From an uncultured Bacilli bacterium (GTDB lineage: Bacteria > Bacillota_I > Bacilli_A > RF39 > UBA660), in the NCBI GenBank assembly GCA_944359735.1, contig CALVTA010000021.1, forward strand, positions 1 through 17,097: a stretch of DNA of 17,097 bases, in the 5' to 3' direction. The notes beneath the pieces are model-generated. The model was not told where the DNA came from. It was given only the letters and a program-made list of their open reading frames with translations, and searched no databases. The position numbers and the translations under genes are program-made. Shown in pieces: positions 13,851 to 17,097 of the stretch. Numbering within the stretch: the stretch's first letter is position 1; each line of letters begins with the position of its first letter.

Positions 13851-16800
13851 TCATTCATTATTATATTTTAACAACTCTCTAATATCATTAACAGATAAAT
13901 TTTGAAAACTTTTGTATTCATCTCCATCATTTTCTATTAACTTATCACTCAATATTTTTTTCTTAACTTGCAAATCAAGTATTTTCTCTTCAATAGTTCC
14001 TTTAGAAATTAATTTTATCACTTCAACCGTATTCTTTTGTCCTATTCTATGAGCTCTATCAGTCGCCTGATTTTCTGCTTGTGGATTCCACCATAAATCT
14101 AGATGTATCACAACATCAGCACTTGTAAGATTTAAGCCTGTTCCACCACTTTTTAACATAATTAAGAAAATATTTGTATCATCATTATTAAATTTATCAA
14201 CTAATTCTTGTCTTTTTTTACTACTAACAGAACCATCTATCACATAGCTAGTAATTCCTTCTTTAGTAATACTATCTTTTACAATATTTAAAGCCGTTTT
14301 AAAGCTTGTAAATAATAATAATTTATGACCATTAGATACTGATTCTTTAATTACATCTATTAAATGTTCTATTTTAGACGATGTCTTATTAAAATTATCA
14401 AAGACAATCTTAGGATCAATACATACTTGTCTAAGTCTCGTTAAAAGTGTAAGTATCTGCATCTTATTTTTAGAAAAACCAGCATTTACTAACTCTTCCA
14501 TTTCTTCTTTAGTCTCCTTAACTAATGCTGCATAGATTTTCTTTTCTTCATCACTTAGATCTATATAAATATTATTTTCTAACTTATCAGGTAAATCCTT
14601 TAAAACTTCATTTTTCTTACGTCTCAATATAAACGGTTTGACTTGGCTTCTAAGTTTACTTAATGTTATATTAGTATCATCATCAAAATCCTCACCTATT
14701 TTATATTTTTCACTAAACTTATTCTTACTTGCAAAAAATCCTGGCATTACATAATCAAAAATACTCCATAACTCTAAAATTGAATTCTCAATTGGAGTTC
14801 CCGTTAAAGCAATTTTAACCTCGCTATTAATACTTTTAACAGCTTTAGTCAACATAGCCATAGGATTCTTAATATTCTGAGCTTCATCTATAATCATAAC
14901 TTTAAAATTCATCTCTTTATAGATATCTAAATCTTCTCTTAAAAGCCCATAACTAGTGATATAAACATTACCATCATATTCATCTAATTTTCTATGACGT
15001 TCTTTCTTTAAACCTACAAAAATACATCTTTTAATATCATCACTAAATTTCTTAAATTCATTATCCCAATTATAAACTAGAGCGGTTGGTGTTACAATTA
15101 ATATCTTAGCATCACTATCTTCTTCCAATATTCTTCTAATAAAAATAATAGTTTGTAAACTTTTACCAAGTCCCATCTCATCTGCAAGTATCCCGCCTAA
15201 ACTACATTTATAAAGATTATAAAGCCATTTAACACCATCTTTCTGATAAGATCTAAGCAATTTATTCTCATTCTCAGTAAATAAAACAGTAGCATCTTTA
15301 TATTCTTTAAATTTTTGAACAAAAAAATCAAATAAAGAATTAGTCCTAATAAATCTATTTTTATTTTTTAAACTATCAAGGTAAAGAGCTCTAAACTTAG
15401 GTAAAACTCCACTTTCACAATCTAAATCTAGGTCTTCTTTCAATTCTTCTAATTCTTTAATCGAAGGATCAAGCAAATCTAAGATATCACCATTTTTTAA
15501 TTTATAATATTTCTTTTTACTCTTTAAACTTAAAAAAATACTATCTAATTCACTAGGACTTATATTATCTAATTTAAATTCATAGTTTAAAATATTATCA
15601 CTACCAATGCTAAAAGTAGTACTGCCATTTACTTTCTTTATCAAACTAGTATTCTTTAACTTCTCACTAGTAAATATATTATAGTTTTTATTTAATTCAT
15701 CTATACCATTTTCTAAAAAATCTCCTACTTCATCAATATCATAGAGTCTTAAATTATCATCAAATCCATAGTTAACAACATCTAAAAATACACTTTTTTC
15801 AAAATCTCTATCTCTAACAATATTATTATTAACTTTATCTAAATAATTAACTTCAATATCTCCATAAATAAAAATAATTTTACATTCTATATATGCTTCT
15901 AAAATATCAAAATACAACTTAACATCAGGAGTATTTATAATTATTAAATCATCTACTGTTTCATCCAATTCTAACCTATCTTTAATATTAGGAACTACAT
16001 AATCTTTAAATTCTTTAAAATAACCATCAGAAAAAGTTAAAGTATCTATCTCTTCTTCTAAAATATTTTTAGCAAGTATTGTTTCTTTTTTATTTAATCT
16101 ATAAATAGCATTTTTATCTATTAAATAACTATAATCATCAGATAATTTTCTTAATTTTGTTAAATCATAATCTATCTTTAAAATATGATTGTCTTTTTCT
16201 TTAATTACTTTAAAATTAAAAGGTAACTGTTTAACGACAGCCAATTCTTTATTAATTCCTGGAGAATCCACGTAAATACTATCAACTATTGAAAACAATT
16301 CATCTAAATTAATCTTAGTAGGAAGTAAAAATGAATCATATCTATAAAGCCTAGAATAAGCAAGTTCTATAAAATTAATAAGCCTTTTGCTCTCATTATT
16401 AAAGTAGAAGTTTTTATTACTGAAAATAAATTCCTTACCAAACTTAATTTCTCCACCATTATGATATCTATCAATAAATGTACCAACTTTATTTCCCAAC
16501 ATATAAAGTTTAGTATCACCCACTTTAAACTTTAATTCATAATCTTCAGTATCATAATAACTATAGTAACTATAACTTTTTTCAAGCTTTAAATATGGAA
16601 CAACTCTAGCCTCTTTTTTTATAATATTTTTATCCATAGAAGTCCTTTTTAATTCATTTAAAAGAGAAGTAACAATAATATTACTATGTTCCTCTTCATC
16701 AAATAAGAAATATTCACCTTGAAATTTAATTAAGACAGCAGCAAGATGCTTACAAGATGAAGTTAAATTAAACTGAGGACATGTACAAAAGGTATCGATA

Positions 16801-16991
16801 ATCTCTCTATTACTATTTACTTCTACTGTAACTATATATGATTTCAAAGTATGTTCAGAAGAAACAATAAAACGATGTTTAAAATCACCAAAATCAACAC
16901 TACTTCCTATATACCTAACTTTTCTATTATCATAATTTAGACCTTTATCTAAATCGCTTTTCTTAACATACCTTAACATTTCATCAATCAT
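13851..16991 (-). CDS. SNF2/Rad54-family helicase-like ATPase with N-terminal SWIM zinc finger
   Basis: 1046 aa from the ATG at 16991. A farther in-frame ATG (17027) lacks a ribosome site, while GGAAGTGAT precedes 16991. A SWIM zinc finger (CTC 69-71, CKH 80-82) lies at the N-terminus, then a long bacterial-SNF2-associated region (about 100-560). The ATPase core follows: motif I DEMGLGKSLQ (604-613), II DEAQ (702-705, in place of DEAH), III LTGTPIEN (729-736), V SGGTGLNL (948-955) and VI QATDRAHRIGQ (975-985). Such proteins use ATP to move along double-stranded DNA without unwinding it and to displace bound proteins; the bacterial role is poorly defined (RapA-like RNA polymerase recycling or DNA repair are guesses). 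All motifs are intact. No methyltransferase, nuclease or other defence gene is adjacent. It heads an operon with the tyrosine phosphatase. Confidence 0.93.
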   Translation of the reverse strand: MIDEMLRYVKKSDLDKGLNYDNRKVRYIGSSVDFGDFKHRFIVSSEHTLKSYIVTVEVNSNREIIDTFCTCPQFNLTSSCKHLAAVLIKFQGEYFLFDEEEHSNIIVTSLLNELKRTSMDKNIIKKEARVVPYLKLEKSYSYYSYYDTEDYELKFKVGDTKLYMLGNKVGTFIDRYHNGGEIKFGKEFIFSNKNFYFNNESKRLINFIELAYSRLYRYDSFLLPTKINLDELFSIVDSIYVDSPGINKELAVVKQLPFNFKVIKEKDNHILKIDYDLTKLRKLSDDYSYLIDKNAIYRLNKKETILAKNILEEEIDTLTFSDGYFKEFKDYVVPNIKDRLELDETVDDLIIINTPDVKLYFDILEAYIECKIIFIYGDIEVNYLDKVNNNIVRDRDFEKSVFLDVVNYGFDDNLRLYDIDEVGDFLENGIDELNKNYNIFTSEKLKNTSLIKKVNGSTTFSIGSDNILNYEFKLDNISPSELDSIFLSLKSKKKYYKLKNGDILDLLDPSIKELEELKEDLDLDCESGVLPKFRALYLDSLKNKNRFIRTNSLFDFFVQKFKEYKDATVLFTENENKLLRSYQKDGVKWLYNLYKCSLGGILADEMGLGKSLQTIIFIRRILEEDSDAKILIVTPTALVYNWDNEFKKFSDDIKRCIFVGLKKERHRKLDEYDGNVYITSYGLLREDLDIYKEMNFKVMIIDEAQNIKNPMAMLTKAVKSINSEVKIALTGTPIENSILELWSIFDYVMPGFFASKNKFSEKYKIGEDFDDDTNITLSKLRSQVKPFILRRKKNEVLKDLPDKLENNIYIDLSDEEKKIYAALVKETKEEMEELVNAGFSKNKMQILTLLTRLRQVCIDPKIVFDNFNKTSSKIEHLIDVIKESVSNGHKLLLFTSFKTALNIVKDSITKEGITSYVIDGSVSSKKRQELVDKFNNDDTNIFLIMLKSGGTGLNLTSADVVIHLDLWWNPQAENQATDRAHRIGQKNTVEVIKLISKGTIEEKILDLQVKKKILSDKLIENDGDEYKSFQNLSVNDIRELLKYNNE

Positions 16992-17010
16992 ATTATCACT
17001 TCCAAATATT

Positions 17011-17019
17011 ACTATAACA
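17011..17019 (-). promoter_or_regulatory. Possible extended -10 promoter for the SNF2-type gene
   Basis: On the minus strand TGT (17019-17017) followed by TATAGT (17016-17011). No good -35 box is seen; the -35 region is occupied by an AT-rich palindrome. The implied leader is only about 13 bases but still holds the GGAAGTGAT ribosome site. Confidence 0.35.
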
Positions 17020-17029
17020 TAGAACATAA

Positions 17030-17051
17030 GAAATAAAATAAATTTTATTTC
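17030..17051. repeat. Perfect 10-bp inverted repeat upstream of the SNF2-type gene
   Basis: GAAATAAAAT (17030-17039), AA, ATTTTATTTC (17042-17051). The arms are perfect around a 2-base centre, 11 bases upstream of the extended -10. It could be a dimer-binding operator covering the -35 region, or the stem of an AT-only terminator for a gene outside the window. The remaining 46 bases to the right edge are richer in G and C and contain nothing I can assign. Confidence 0.5.
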
Positions 17052-17097
17052 GCCCTTGTCGTTACCTCCAAGGATTCCTATTTCATAGATAGAGTAT

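Noticed and set aside
13851..16991. Mycoplasma-type code (UGA as tryptophan), suggested by the very low GC content
   Set aside because: This gene ends at TGA right before the next ribosome site, and its tryptophans, including the WW pair in DLWWNP, are TGG.
13851..16991. SNF2-type gene as part of a DISARM-like or other defence island
   Set aside because: No methyltransferase, nuclease, phospholipase D or restriction gene is adjacent; neighbours are a phosphatase and an alcohol dehydrogenase.
16992..17027. Twelve extra N-terminal residues of the SNF2-type protein from ATG 17027
   Set aside because: There is no ribosome site before 17027, while GGAAGTGAT is correctly spaced for ATG 16991.

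Overview
The window is very AT-rich, tightly packed bacterial DNA with strong Shine-Dalgarno sites. TGA serves as a stop (the SNF2-type gene ends in TGA) and tryptophan is TGG, so this is the standard bacterial code and not the Mollicutes UGA=Trp code. The Firmicutes-type chromosomal genes (ppdK, pyrH, htpG under a CIRCE operator, an LtaS/MdoB-type phosphotransferase) and short sigma-A-like promoters suggest an uncultured low-GC Bacillota, perhaps one of the reduced Bacilli or Erysipelotrichia-like gut lineages. That placement is an inference, not a proof.

Layout. Positions 1-4.7 kb hold three minus-strand genes: a membrane-anchored SGNH/GDSL esterase, a solitary dTDP-glucose 4,6-dehydratase (rfbB), and pyruvate phosphate dikinase (ppdK). 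Each has its own promoter and terminator. A divergent promoter region then leads to pyrH on the plus strand, followed 7 bases later by an ABC exporter gene that one in-frame TAA cuts in two. After a hairpin-rich gap at 7.1-7.29 kb comes a minus-strand orphan AbiEii-type nucleotidyltransferase. It has a near-consensus promoter placed back to back with the promoter of a plus-strand pair: a 3-TM membrane protein overlapping an LtaS/MdoB-type sulfatase-fold phosphotransferase. A strong bidirectional terminator at 10.25 kb separates this pair from a minus-strand block that runs to the right edge. In transcription order that block is a SWIM-SNF2 helicase-like ATPase, a low-molecular-weight protein tyrosine phosphatase, a zinc alcohol dehydrogenase, and htpG.

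How the genes fit together. There is no single large system here. The themes are cell-surface building (rfbB, the SGNH esterase, the phosphotransferase pair), central metabolism (ppdK, pyrH, the dehydrogenase) and stress response (htpG with an HrcA-type operator over its promoter). The points most worth a second look are the interrupted ABC exporter with otherwise intact motifs, the nested inverted repeats at 7.11-7.25 kb that fit a minus-strand RNA better than a plus-strand one, the CIRCE-controlled htpG, the overlapping A-rich junction of the membrane-protein pair, and the antitoxin-less AbiEii gene.

Limits: identifications come from reading motifs in the translated sequence; no database search was run. 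Promoters and terminators are pattern matches. No tRNA, rRNA, CRISPR array, complete insertion sequence or phage gene was seen. No gene-free stretch exceeds 300 bases.
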